Notes under the pieces: generated by a model
The model's database searches: none
What the model saw: only the letters and a program-made list of their open reading frames with translations
What the model was told of the DNA's origin: nothing
DNA from: Halanaerobiaceae bacterium
Lineage (GTDB): Bacteria; Bacillota; Halanaerobiia; Halanaerobiales; Halarsenatibacteraceae
Direction of reading: 5' to 3'
Assembly (NCBI GenBank): GCA_003554685.1
Contig: PWHA01000324.1
Span: 1 to 31,587, forward strand
Length of the DNA stretch: 31,587 nucleotides
Shown: positions 6,822-14,757 of the stretch, in pieces
Layout: each line of letters opens with the position of its first letter
Numbering within the stretch: the stretch's first letter is position 1
Made by a program: the position numbers and the translations under genes

Positions 6822-8327
6822 TTAACTTCCGGAATTGGTCCAGTCTAACACGGTTTTTATCGCTCTGGTCCAGCCCCGGTAGAGCTCCTGCCTGGTCTTT
6901 TCTGCCATATCGGGCTGAAAGACTACATCAACCCGGCGGATATTTTCAATTTCTTTCCTGCTGTTCCAGAAGTCGACTGCCAGACCGGCCAGAAAAGCCG
7001 AGCCCGCTGCTGTTGTTTCGGTATTGATCGGCCGCTGAACTCTGCTGCCGCTTATACCGGCCAAAAACTGCAGCAGAAAATTGTTATTGGCAGCTCCTCC
7101 ATCGACCCGGACTTCTTTAAGCTCAATCCCGGCATCATCGCTCATAGCCTGAAAGAGGTCATAACTCTGATAGGCAATCGATTCCAGAGTGGCCCTGATG
7201 ATGTGATTTTTGGTGGTGGCCCGGGTGATGCCGACTATTGTTCCCCGGGCTTCAGGATTCCAGTGGGGTGCTCCCAAACCGGTAAAGGCCGGCACGACAT
7301 AAACTCCGTTGGTATCTTCAACTTTTCGGGCAAAATAATCAGAATCAGCGGCATCTTCAATCAGGTTCAGCTCATCCCTCAGCCACTGAATGGCCGAGCC
7401 AGCATTGAAAATACTGCCCTCCAGGGCATAGGTAATTTCATCTGCCATGCCCCAGGCGATGGTGGTCAGGAGGCCATTGCTGGAAATATAGGGCTTATGG
7501 CCGGTATTCATCAGCATAAAGGCTCCGGTGCCGTAGGTTGTCTTGGTCATGCCTTTTTTGAAGCAGGCCTGGGCAAAGGTGGCAGCCTGCTGGTCGCCGG
7601 CAATCCCGGCCACTGGGATATTTTCTCCCTGAAAAAGGCTGTCCCGGGTGCTGGTATAGACCTCACTGCTGGAGCGCACTTCAGGCAGCAACTCCCGGGG
7701 AACTTCCAGGATATCAAGCAGTTCCTGATCCCACACAAGCTCATGGATGTTAAAGAGCAGGGTCCGGGAAGCATTGGTATAATCGGTAATATGGCAGCTG
7801 CCCCCGCTGAGCTTCCAGATCAGCCAGCTGTCGATGGTGCCAAATAAAAGCTCTCCCTTACGGGCCCTTTCCCTGGCTCTCGCTACATTGTCCAGCAGCC
7901 ATTTGATTTTGGTCCCCGAAAAATAGGGGTCGAGAACCAGCCCTGTTTTCTGCTGAAAGATTTCCTGATAACCCTGCTGCTTTAACTCCTGACAGATATC
8001 TGCTGTTCTGCGGCACTGCCAGACAATGGCATTATAAATGGGCTCCGAGGTCTTTTTGTCCCAGATGACAGCGGTTTCCCGCTGGTTGGTGATACCGATA
8101 CCGGCTATCTGCTTAATTTCAATTTTGGCTTCCTTAATAGCTGAAGCCATTACCTCTCTGGTGGAATTCCAGATATCTTCGGGATTATGCTCAACCCAGC
8201 CCGAGCGGGGATAAATCTGGCGTAATTCCTGCCGGGCTTTTCCCACAACCTGACCTTCCCGGTTGAAGATCATGGCCCTGGTGCTGGTGGTTCCCTGATC
8301 TATTGCCAGAATATAATTTTTTGCCAT
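6822..8327 (-). CDS. glpK: Glycerol kinase
   Basis: Phosphorylates glycerol with ATP to sn-glycerol-3-phosphate in the cytoplasm and feeds GlpA encoded next. FGGY-family fold: YILAIDQGTTSTRAMIF at the N-terminus (phosphate loop DQGTTS, residues about 9-14), GITNQRETAVIWDK (substrate-contact Arg-Glu pair), and the C-terminal signature block PAFTGLGAPHWNPEARG. At 501 residues it has the usual glycerol kinase length. The start is ATG 8327 with GGAGTG (8334-8339) upstream; a GTG at 8336 lies within that site. It follows the PhoU-like gene by 17 bases and is probably cotranscribed with it. No glycerol facilitator gene is visible here. Confidence 0.96.
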   Translation of the reverse strand: MAKNYILAIDQGTTSTRAMIFNREGQVVGKARQELRQIYPRSGWVEHNPEDIWNSTREVMASAIKEAKIEIKQIAGIGITNQRETAVIWDKKTSEPIYNAIVWQCRRTADICQELKQQGYQEIFQQKTGLVLDPYFSGTKIKWLLDNVARARERARKGELLFGTIDSWLIWKLSGGSCHITDYTNASRTLLFNIHELVWDQELLDILEVPRELLPEVRSSSEVYTSTRDSLFQGENIPVAGIAGDQQAATFAQACFKKGMTKTTYGTGAFMLMNTGHKPYISSNGLLTTIAWGMADEITYALEGSIFNAGSAIQWLRDELNLIEDAADSDYFARKVEDTNGVYVVPAFTGLGAPHWNPEARGTIVGITRATTKNHIIRATLESIAYQSYDLFQAMSDDAGIELKEVRVDGGAANNNFLLQFLAGISGSRVQRPINTETTAAGSAFLAGLAVDFWNSRKEIENIRRVDVVFQPDMAEKTRQELYRGWTRAIKTVLDWTNSGS

Positions 8328-8344
8328 GAAAATCACTCCAGCAT

Positions 8345-8998
8345 TTATAATCTTTTAAGGGCGATGATCAGCTCAATTTCATCGGCAGCATCTTCAATTA
8401 TATCGGAAATATTGGCCATCATGGTTAGATAATCACGATAAAGAGATTTCAGGCCAAAACTCAAATCATCTCGATGGGAAAGCCTGTCAATTAATTCCCT
8501 TTCCAGATTATCAATCTCGGATTCCAGCAAACCAATCTCATTAACCAGATCAAAAGCTTTTTGATTGTCATCAAAAACATAGCCGATGGCCTTTTCCAGT
8601 TTTTCAAACTGACTCTCTGTAATTTCAAGAATCTCCTGAAGTTTTTGCTGGCCAACTTCGGTAATGTCCATCGACTGCAGCACAACATAATCCAGAGAGC
8701 TTTCGGAATAATCGGCAACCTTATCGGTAAATTTCAGCAGATTCAAAAAATCCCGTCTGGTGTTGGGTATTAAAAATCTCTTTTCAATTAAGAGTCTGAC
8801 GATTTTTCTTCTAACTTCATCGGCTTCAGTCTCCAGTTTCTTAACATCATCTCTCATTTCTGAGACTTCTTCAGTAAAACCTTCAGAAATATACTGCTTC
8901 ATGGCCTTAACATAACATTTAAGGCAGGAGCGAACAGTGCGAGAATGTTCGTTATATAGCTCAATCAACTGTTCAGATTCACCCAGTAGATCCTTCAT
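8345..8998 (-). CDS. PhoU-like DUF47 family protein (TIGR00153 type)
   Basis: A 217-residue, almost entirely helical, acidic protein. It matches the DUF47/PhoU-like family in length and in features such as LLKFTDKVADYSESSLDYVV and the ending DIIEDAADEIELIIALKR, which place acidic metal-binding residues in helices. The family usually sits beside Pit-type phosphate transporters and is thought to regulate them. Here the neighbour is glpK and no transporter is present. I start at ATG 8998 because AGGAGG (9005-9010) is six bases upstream. Longer in-frame starts exist up to 9058 but have no better site. The 337-base gap upstream holds an imperfect direct repeat that could be regulatory. The function here (phosphate balance during glycerol phosphorylation) is speculative. 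Confidence 0.82.
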   Translation of the reverse strand: MKDLLGESEQLIELYNEHSRTVRSCLKCYVKAMKQYISEGFTEEVSEMRDDVKKLETEADEVRRKIVRLLIEKRFLIPNTRRDFLNLLKFTDKVADYSESSLDYVVLQSMDITEVGQQKLQEILEITESQFEKLEKAIGYVFDDNQKAFDLVNEIGLLESEIDNLERELIDRLSHRDDLSFGLKSLYRDYLTMMANISDIIEDAADEIELIIALKRL

Positions 8999-9154
8999 CT
9001 TTATCCTCCTCAATTTCATCCCGGTTTTTCCTGTATACATTGCCATTATCTCTGTCAACTTGAATAATCCACCATCAGTGATTTGAACCTTGCTTCAGTA
9101 TGTAAAAAATCGCTGTCAGCTATCAGATAAATCTCTAAAAAATATTTAATATCC

Positions 9155-9262
9155 AGGTAAACCCTCATGCCCCTTCGGAGCACAACAATAATGAAAATAT
9201 TACAGCATATTTTCTAAGGTAAACCCTTATGCTCTTATAAAGACACAACAAGACATGAAAAT
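9155..9262. repeat. Two imperfect direct repeats, 62-base period, in the gap before the PhoU-like gene
   Basis: The gap 8999-9335 has no credible gene. AGGTAAACCCTCATGC (9155-9170) recurs as AGGTAAACCCTTATGC (9217-9232). Each is followed, after a variable stretch, by a related ACAACAA...ATGAAAATA segment. Between the copies lies a perfect inverted repeat, GAAAATAT (9193-9200) with ATATTTTC (9207-9214). The role is unknown; the position suggests a regulatory region for the downstream PhoU-like and glpK genes. Confidence 0.5.
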
Positions 9263-9290
9263 AAATGGGCCTATTTCCAGGGTACAGGAT

Positions 9291-9326
9291 AAAAAATATG
9301 CTCTGCCCCCGGCGAGGAACAGAGCA
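9291..9326 (-). terminator. Rho-independent terminator after the desulforedoxin-like gene
   Basis: On the minus strand TGCTCTG pairs with CAGAGCA (arms 9320-9326 and 9299-9305, 14-base loop), followed by TA and six T (9291-9296). It starts 10 bases past the stop codon of the 41-residue gene. Confidence 0.75.
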
Positions 9327-9335
9327 GGAAAAGAA

Positions 9336-9461
9336 CTATTCTTCTTCCAGATTCATGGGCTGATTACAGCAGATCAGTTCTCCTCCCCCAACTTCCAGAA
9401 CCTTAACCACATTACCGCAGACTCCACAGCTATAAACTTCGTCTTCTTTTCTAACAGCCAT
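9336..9461 (-). CDS. Desulforedoxin-like small protein (desulfoferrodoxin N-terminal Fe(Cys)4 domain)
   Basis: A 41-residue protein, MAVRKEDEVYSCGVCGNVVK continuing VLEVGGGELICCNQPMNLEEE. Cys12, Cys15, Cys31 and Cys32 give the CxxC...CC set that binds one iron in desulforedoxin and in the N-terminal domain of desulfoferrodoxin. The GGGELICC-Q-PM signature is also typical. There is no superoxide-reductase domain after it, so it is a stand-alone rubredoxin-like electron carrier or oxidative-stress accessory. The ribosome binding site is very strong (AAGGAGGT, 9469-9476) with 7-base spacing to ATG 9461. An in-frame ATG at 9467 is too close to it. A terminator follows. Confidence 0.85.
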   Translation of the reverse strand: MAVRKEDEVYSCGVCGNVVKVLEVGGGELICCNQPMNLEEE

Positions 9462-9558
9462 TAGCATTACCTCCTTGGATAATTCAGTTTTATTTAAAAA
9501 AAATTTGCAGCTTATGCCTTTTAGAGCAAAACAGGATCAAAAAGGGGATAAACACTCA

Positions 9559-10599
9559 TTAATTTTTACGGATTTCTGCCAGCCTCACACTGAAGGGAGG
9601 GTCAACTATTCCTGCCTCCGTGATTATTCCGGTTATATTTTCAGCCGGGGTTATATCAAAGGCCGGATTGTATACATTAATTCCCTCAGGAGCTATTCTC
9701 TCTTTTCCAATCTTCCTTATTTCTTCCGGACCCCTCTCTTCGATAGCGATTGCCGAGCCCATCTGAATCTGATAATCAATGGTTGAGCGGGGTGCGGCAA
9801 TATAAAAGGGAATATTATGAATGCGGGCAAGTTCTGACAGAGTATAGGTGCCAATCTTGTTAGCGGTATCTCCATTTGCTGCTATCCTGTCAGCACCTAC
9901 AACCACAACATCTATTTTATCCTGCTGCATCAGAAATCCCGCTGCGCTGTCAACAATCAGGGTGGCAGGAATATTTTCCTCAACCAGCTCAAAGGCTGTC
10001 AGCCGGGCCCCCTGAAGACGGGGACGGGTTTCGGTGGCATAGACATGGATATTTTTATTTTTGCGAACAGCCTCTCTGATAACCCCCAGCGCCGTGCCAT
10101 AATCCACTGTGGCCAGAGCGCCAGTATTGCAGTGGGTTAGAACATTGGAATTTTGCGGAATTACTTTTTCGCCGTAGGAAGCCAGTTCCTTGTTAGTTTC
10201 GATGTCCTGGCGGGCAATATTATTTGCTTCTCTTTCTAAAATTCTTAACAGGGATTTGCGGTCTTTATATCTGCTGGACCTCAAAAGCTTCAACATTTTA
10301 CCGGTTGCCCAGGTTAAATTTACAGCCGTAGGACGGGCCTGATTTATTTCTTTAACTGCAGATTCTACCTGAGCCATAAGTTCACTGGAGCTGAGATCCT
10401 GAAATTCCAGAACAGCCAGATAAACCCCATAGGCCCCGGTTGCTCCTATGGCAGGGGCGCCCCTGACAACCATTTTTGAAATTGCCTCTATAATCTGTTC
10501 GTAGTTTTCAGCCCGATAATATTCAACTTTTTCAGGCAGCTTGCGCTGATCCAGCAGATTTAAGGTATCTTCTTCAAACTCCATTGTTTTATGCTTCAT
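9559..10599 (-). CDS. mtnA: S-methyl-5-thioribose-1-phosphate isomerase (MtnA family)
   Basis: Converts methylthioribose-1-phosphate to the ribulose form in methionine or 5-deoxyribose salvage. The 346-residue protein has the family blocks VVRGAPAIGATGAYG near residue 44, THCNTGALATVDYGTALG with the catalytic Cys157, ATETRPRLQGARLTAFEL, and VVVVGADRIAANGDTANKIG with the catalytic Asp237. The RGAPAIG block and the Cys/Asp pair distinguish it from eIF2B-like relatives. The start is ATG 10599 with AGGGAGGG upstream. No other methionine-salvage gene is nearby, so the substrate may instead be 5-deoxyribose-1-phosphate. It is probably cotranscribed with dut 57 bases upstream. Confidence 0.93.
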   Translation of the reverse strand: MKHKTMEFEEDTLNLLDQRKLPEKVEYYRAENYEQIIEAISKMVVRGAPAIGATGAYGVYLAVLEFQDLSSSELMAQVESAVKEINQARPTAVNLTWATGKMLKLLRSSRYKDRKSLLRILEREANNIARQDIETNKELASYGEKVIPQNSNVLTHCNTGALATVDYGTALGVIREAVRKNKNIHVYATETRPRLQGARLTAFELVEENIPATLIVDSAAGFLMQQDKIDVVVVGADRIAANGDTANKIGTYTLSELARIHNIPFYIAAPRSTIDYQIQMGSAIAIEERGPEEIRKIGKERIAPEGINVYNPAFDITPAENITGIITEAGIVDPPFSVRLAEIRKN

Positions 10600-10656
10600 G
10601 AATTAGCCCTCCCTGGTCCGGTTTTTCATAGGTCCTTTGACATTACCCGATAAAAT

Positions 10657-11094
10657 TTATTGTATTCCGGTATGACCAAAACCTCCGGCCCCTCTTTCTG
10701 TGGATTTAAGATTTTCAACTTCTTGCCAGCAGACTCTCGCCACCTGCTGAACAATTAACTGGGCAATCCTGTCTCCCCGCTGAATCTGAAAGGATCCGGT
10801 GCCATGATTAATTAAAATAACACCGATATCCCCGCGGTAACCGGGATCAATAACACCATCAGCATTTAAAACGGTCACTCCATGATTAAGGGCCAGCCCG
10901 CTGCGGGGATAGACAAAGCCTGCATATCCTGGGGGAATAGCGATAGACAGGCCGGTGGATACCAGTTTATATTCTCCAGGCAAAAGAGTTTCATCCTCTA
11001 CTGAAAAAAGATCCAGCCCGGCATCCTCTTCTCCGTGCTGATATTCTGGAAGTGGTATGGATTTATCATTCCTGGTAATCTTTATTTTAACCAA
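10657..11094 (-). CDS. dut: dUTP diphosphatase
   Basis: Trimeric dUTPase that hydrolyses dUTP to dUMP and keeps uracil out of DNA. All five motifs are visible in 145 residues: AGLDLF (1), PRSGLAL (2), VIDPGYRGDIGVIL (3), RGDRIAQLIV (4) and the C-terminal ERGAGGFGHTG (5). The length is normal for the homotrimeric family. The start is a TTG at 11094 with GGGGAG nine bases upstream; no in-frame ATG lies near it. It lies between a LysM/SleB hydrolase gene and mtnA, and probably in the same transcript. Confidence 0.95.
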   Translation of the reverse strand: MVKIKITRNDKSIPLPEYQHGEEDAGLDLFSVEDETLLPGEYKLVSTGLSIAIPPGYAGFVYPRSGLALNHGVTVLNADGVIDPGYRGDIGVILINHGTGSFQIQRGDRIAQLIVQQVARVCWQEVENLKSTERGAGGFGHTGIQ

Positions 11095-11163
11095 AAATTT
11101 CAGCTCCCCTATTCGAACAGATAAACCTGAATCAGAAAAATAAGCAGGAAAAATATTTTAAGT

Positions 11164-12090
11164 TTATTTCAAAAAAACATGGTTTCCAATTGTCACCAGC
11201 TTCTGCCTGCGGGTAACCCATTCCCGGTCGGTTGCTTTATCAGGATTATAAAAAAACAGGGCGCCACCGGAAGGATCTTCCCCGCTTAAGGCATCCCGGG
11301 CAGCACTCCGGGCATTATTATCCGGTTCTAAATAAAGAGAACCATCCTCAACCGGAGAAAACTGGCCTGACTGATAAATTACACCTTCTATGCTGCCTGG
11401 AAAATCAGGGGATAGAACACGATTGATAATAACGGCTCCCACGGCTACCTGTCCGGTATAGGGCTCTCCGCGGGACTCCCCATAAATAGCTCTGGCCAGA
11501 AGATCAAGTTCTTCGGAACTGATCGAGCGCGAGAGAGCCTGACGCTGGCTTAAATTGCGAACGGGAACTGTGATTGCCTGGCCGGCACGCAGCACACCAT
11601 TGTTAAAGTCATTTAAAGCTTCCAGAACACCGATGGAGGTATTAAAATCACGGGCTATATCATAGAGAGTATCACCGTAGGAAACATGATAGCTGATAAG
11701 CTCAGCATCGGAGATATCGTCTATTTCCGGAGTCTCCTGATCAGGATTGATTCTAACTGCATAATTCTGACTGGAATCAAGGATGAAATTTTCCCTCCGG
11801 TTGAATAATCTCTGATTAAAATCCCTGTCCGGGATTTCCGCTTCATTAGCGGGTATTTTAAGCTCATCCCCTGCCCTGATGCTATGAAAATTGGATATAT
11901 TATTAATCTTTATAAGTTTGTCAAGGGAAATGTTATAACTGGAAGCTATTTCTGAAAGAGAATCTCCCCGCTGAACAACATAGATCAGCTGAAAATCTGC
12001 AGATAAAGCTGATGGAGTTATGAAAAGAAGAAAAATCAGGGCCAATAAAATTGCAGTATTATGTTTTTTAAGTAACCTTCTCGGATTCAT
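11164..12090 (-). CDS. Secreted cell-wall hydrolase: signal peptide, two LysM domains, SleB-type catalytic domain
   Basis: A 308-residue exported protein. Residues about 1-30 are a signal peptide (basic start, then ILLALIFLLFITPSALSA). LysM repeats follow at about 35-80 (YVVQRGDSLSEIASSYNIS) and 133-177 (YHVSYGDTLYDIARDFNTS). The C-terminal domain from about 195 is of the SleB/CwlJ hydrolase_2 family, with LARAIYGESRGEPYTGQ carrying the catalytic Glu and AVGAVIINRVLSPDFPGSI. Members cleave peptidoglycan during spore germination or vegetative wall turnover. Which applies here is unclear, as no spore genes are present in the window. ATG 12090 follows AGGAGG. The gene heads a run with dut and mtnA. 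Confidence 0.9.
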   Translation of the reverse strand: MNPRRLLKKHNTAILLALIFLLFITPSALSADFQLIYVVQRGDSLSEIASSYNISLDKLIKINNISNFHSIRAGDELKIPANEAEIPDRDFNQRLFNRRENFILDSSQNYAVRINPDQETPEIDDISDAELISYHVSYGDTLYDIARDFNTSIGVLEALNDFNNGVLRAGQAITVPVRNLSQRQALSRSISSEELDLLARAIYGESRGEPYTGQVAVGAVIINRVLSPDFPGSIEGVIYQSGQFSPVEDGSLYLEPDNNARSAARDALSGEDPSGGALFFYNPDKATDREWVTRRQKLVTIGNHVFLK

Positions 12091-12314
12091 TGGGAAATTA
12101 CCTCCTGAAAAATTAAAATCACGGAAACTTAAAATTTTCTCTCAGAATACAATTTCAATTAATTAAAATACTCATAATTTGAAACAAGACATTTACCATT
12201 GACATTTGCCTTAAATGTAAATACTCAAATAAATACTTGAGGCTACTGGATTAAATATTTAAATCTGTTGAATAGATTCTTCATAAAAAGCTAAATTCCT
12301 TCAAAAGATCTATT

Positions 12315-14756
12315 TTAATTAAGCTCCGGCCAGCTGTCCTGAACCTGACAGCCCTCGGGCAGGGAGTTAATAAAGGTTCTGCCGTAGGATTTTGTCCATA
12401 ACCTTCTATCAAGGATCAAAACCTCTCCCCGGTCATGTTTATCCCTAATTAATCTGCCAAAACCCTGCTTGAATTTTATCACAGCCTGGGGCAGCGTTTC
12501 CTGCCAGAAGGGGTTCTGTCCCCTGGCGGCAATCAGTTCAGAGCGAGCTGCTATCAGGGGGTCGGAGGGCACAGCAAAGGGCAGTTTCATAATGATAAGA
12601 CTGGAGAGCGCTTCTCCCGGAACATCAATGCCCTCCCAGAAGCTGCTGGTTCCCAGCAGAATGGTACCCTGCTGCTGGCGAAGTTTATTCAAAATTCTAT
12701 TGCGGGGCTCTTCCCCCTGGGCTAAAATCTGATAGCCCCTCTTCTGCAGACCGGGCTGAATTTCCTCTTTTACTTCTCTAAGCATCGAGTAGGAGGTAAA
12801 TAATAACAGAGCGGAGCCCTGTCTGCTGGCCAGATATTTTTCTAGTTTTTCTTTAATTTCAGGAATAAAATCTTCAGCCATCGCCGCAGGAATCTGACGG
12901 GGGACATAAATTTTTACCTGGGAGGCATAGTCAAAGGGTGATTTTACCAGCAGGCTATCGGAACGGGAAAGCCCCAGCCTCTGCTGGTAATAGGAAAAAC
13001 TGCCGTCAATCGCCAGAGTGGCTGAGGTCAGAACAGAGGTTGTGAGCCGGGAAAAGAGAACCTCCTCAAGAAAATCTGCTATCTCCAGCATACCGTTTTT
13101 TTGTATCACATTATTATTGTAAATTTTTGAGCTTTCCAGCCAGAAAACATAATTGCTGAGGTGATCTTCAAAATTAAGATTTAAATTCAAAGCTTCGCCA
13201 AACTCCAGAATTCTGGAAAGCACCCCTCTGATTTCAAAAGAGGGTTGCTCTTCTGCGGCTTCACTGCCATTCTTTTCATTAGTCTGAAGCAGTTCAGCGG
13301 TATCCTGGAGACAGGTTTTCAGGGAAGCAAGCAAATTGAGAAGATTTTCTCCGCTTTCCTGCCAGGTCAACAATTCATCCCGGGCAAAGGTATCCTCCTC
13401 CAGTCTTATTTTTGTTTCCCGATCCTGCTGCCATAAATCCTTCAGTTCCTGCTGATAATTTTTTGCTGCCTCGATAATCTGCTGCAGCAGGGGCCAGATT
13501 TTCTGATCCAACAGTTCTAAAATCTGAGGACGGTGAGACAAGTTGATTTCATAGTTGTTATTTCTAACCCGTACCAGCGGAGAATTAGGAGAATTTTTCA
13601 GGCGTTCAACCGTTTTTATTAAGGAGGGGGAATAAAAATCCAAACCGCTGATCTGGGTTGCTACTTCAGGAAGATTATGGGATTCATCTATTATCAGCTT
13701 CTGGTAATCCGGCAGGACACTGTAGCGGTTATTTTTCAGGACAGCATCAGCCAGCAGGAGATGATGATTGACAATCAGGATGTCGCTCTGGTGAATCTCT
13801 TTTCTATCCTGGTGAAAGTAACAGCTGGAAAAATAGGGACAGTAATTGTTAAGACAGAGATCACTTTCCGAGCAGACTTCCTGCCAGTAATCTGAGTTGA
13901 TGGTAAAGGAAATATCACTTTTAACTCCGGCAAAATTTTCCGAGTTGACCTGATCCTGAAGATACTCCGCTACCCTGAAGAAACCTCTGTTTTCATCGAT
14001 AAGTTTATCCTTCTGGTTAAGAACATTATTCAGCTTTCTTCTGCAGAGATAATTGTTTCTCCCTTTAACCAGAGCGGCGGCAAAATCAAAGGAGAGTGCC
14101 CTCTGCAGAGTGAGCAGGTCCTTTTCTATCAGCTGCTGCTGAAGATTAATGGTGTTGGTAGAGATAACCACCGGGCCGGAATTTATTTTACTCCAGAAAA
14201 GTGCGGGAAGAAGATAAGCAAAGGATTTCCCGATGCCGGTGCCGGCTTCAATCAGGACAGTATCATTTTCATTGAAGGCAGTGATTATTCGCCTCAGCAC
14301 CTGAAGCTGTTCCTTTCTTTCGGTAAAATTCTCCATGACCCGGGAGAGGCTGCCTCCGGAACTTAAGATTTTAACAATTTCCTGTTCGGGCAGAGGTTCA
14401 AAGGAATTGGCCTGTTCCGGCTCCACCACAGTATATATTTCCGAAGCAGTGTTATTAATAATAATAAAGCCAATACCCCTGTTCCCCAGCCGGGAGGCCA
14501 GCCTGATATCAGCAGCAGAAGGCCGCAGATCCCCGGAGGGATGATTATGGATAACACAGTCTCCCGGTTTTAAATTATTAACAATAGCCGGGGCCATTGA
14601 TTCATTACCCCGTGCTGCTACCCGAATATTATTGAGTCTCTGGCCGGCAAAATCATAACTGCCCAGGAAAAAAACTTCCTGTTCCCGGGCCCGGGTGATA
14701 CATTCCCGGAGATATTCTCTTGTTTCTGAAGTAAAAAGTTCCTCTCTGGAGTTCAA
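12315..14756 (-). CDS. dinG: DinG-family helicase with an N-terminal JAMM/RadC-like domain
   Basis: An 813-residue fusion. Residues 1-115 look like a JAB/JAMM domain of the RadC kind: His70, His72, Ser80 and Asp83 fit HxHx7Sx2D exactly (IHNHPSGDLRPSAAD), with Glu27 as candidate fourth residue. From about residue 145 it is a superfamily 2 XPD/DinG helicase with Walker A EAGTGIGKS (170-178), a DESH box (357-360), and C-terminal GTSSFWEGIDVPGE and QGFGRLIR (motif VI). Cys238 with Cys295, 301, 306 and 312 supplies the 4Fe-4S site. Firmicute DinG proteins often carry a DnaQ-like exonuclease in the N-terminal position; here that domain is absent. It starts at TTG 14756, one base after the nfo stop, so it is translationally coupled to nfo. 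A role in DNA repair is likely; the JAMM activity is unknown. Confidence 0.9.
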   Translation of the reverse strand: MNSREELFTSETREYLRECITRAREQEVFFLGSYDFAGQRLNNIRVAARGNESMAPAIVNNLKPGDCVIHNHPSGDLRPSAADIRLASRLGNRGIGFIIINNTASEIYTVVEPEQANSFEPLPEQEIVKILSSGGSLSRVMENFTERKEQLQVLRRIITAFNENDTVLIEAGTGIGKSFAYLLPALFWSKINSGPVVISTNTINLQQQLIEKDLLTLQRALSFDFAAALVKGRNNYLCRRKLNNVLNQKDKLIDENRGFFRVAEYLQDQVNSENFAGVKSDISFTINSDYWQEVCSESDLCLNNYCPYFSSCYFHQDRKEIHQSDILIVNHHLLLADAVLKNNRYSVLPDYQKLIIDESHNLPEVATQISGLDFYSPSLIKTVERLKNSPNSPLVRVRNNNYEINLSHRPQILELLDQKIWPLLQQIIEAAKNYQQELKDLWQQDRETKIRLEEDTFARDELLTWQESGENLLNLLASLKTCLQDTAELLQTNEKNGSEAAEEQPSFEIRGVLSRILEFGEALNLNLNFEDHLSNYVFWLESSKIYNNNVIQKNGMLEIADFLEEVLFSRLTTSVLTSATLAIDGSFSYYQQRLGLSRSDSLLVKSPFDYASQVKIYVPRQIPAAMAEDFIPEIKEKLEKYLASRQGSALLLFTSYSMLREVKEEIQPGLQKRGYQILAQGEEPRNRILNKLRQQQGTILLGTSSFWEGIDVPGEALSSLIIMKLPFAVPSDPLIAARSELIAARGQNPFWQETLPQAVIKFKQGFGRLIRDKHDRGEVLILDRRLWTKSYGRTFINSLPEGCQVQDSWPELN

Positions 14757-14757
14757 T

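Noticed and set aside
7203..7847. 214-codon open frame on the plus strand
   Set aside because: It is antisense to glpK, has no ribosome binding site, and its composition mirrors the codon use of glpK. It is a shadow frame.
9477..9558. Weak hairpin with eight T as a terminator after mtnA
   Set aside because: Only five base pairs (TTTGC/GCAAA) could form around a long loop, which is too weak to call.
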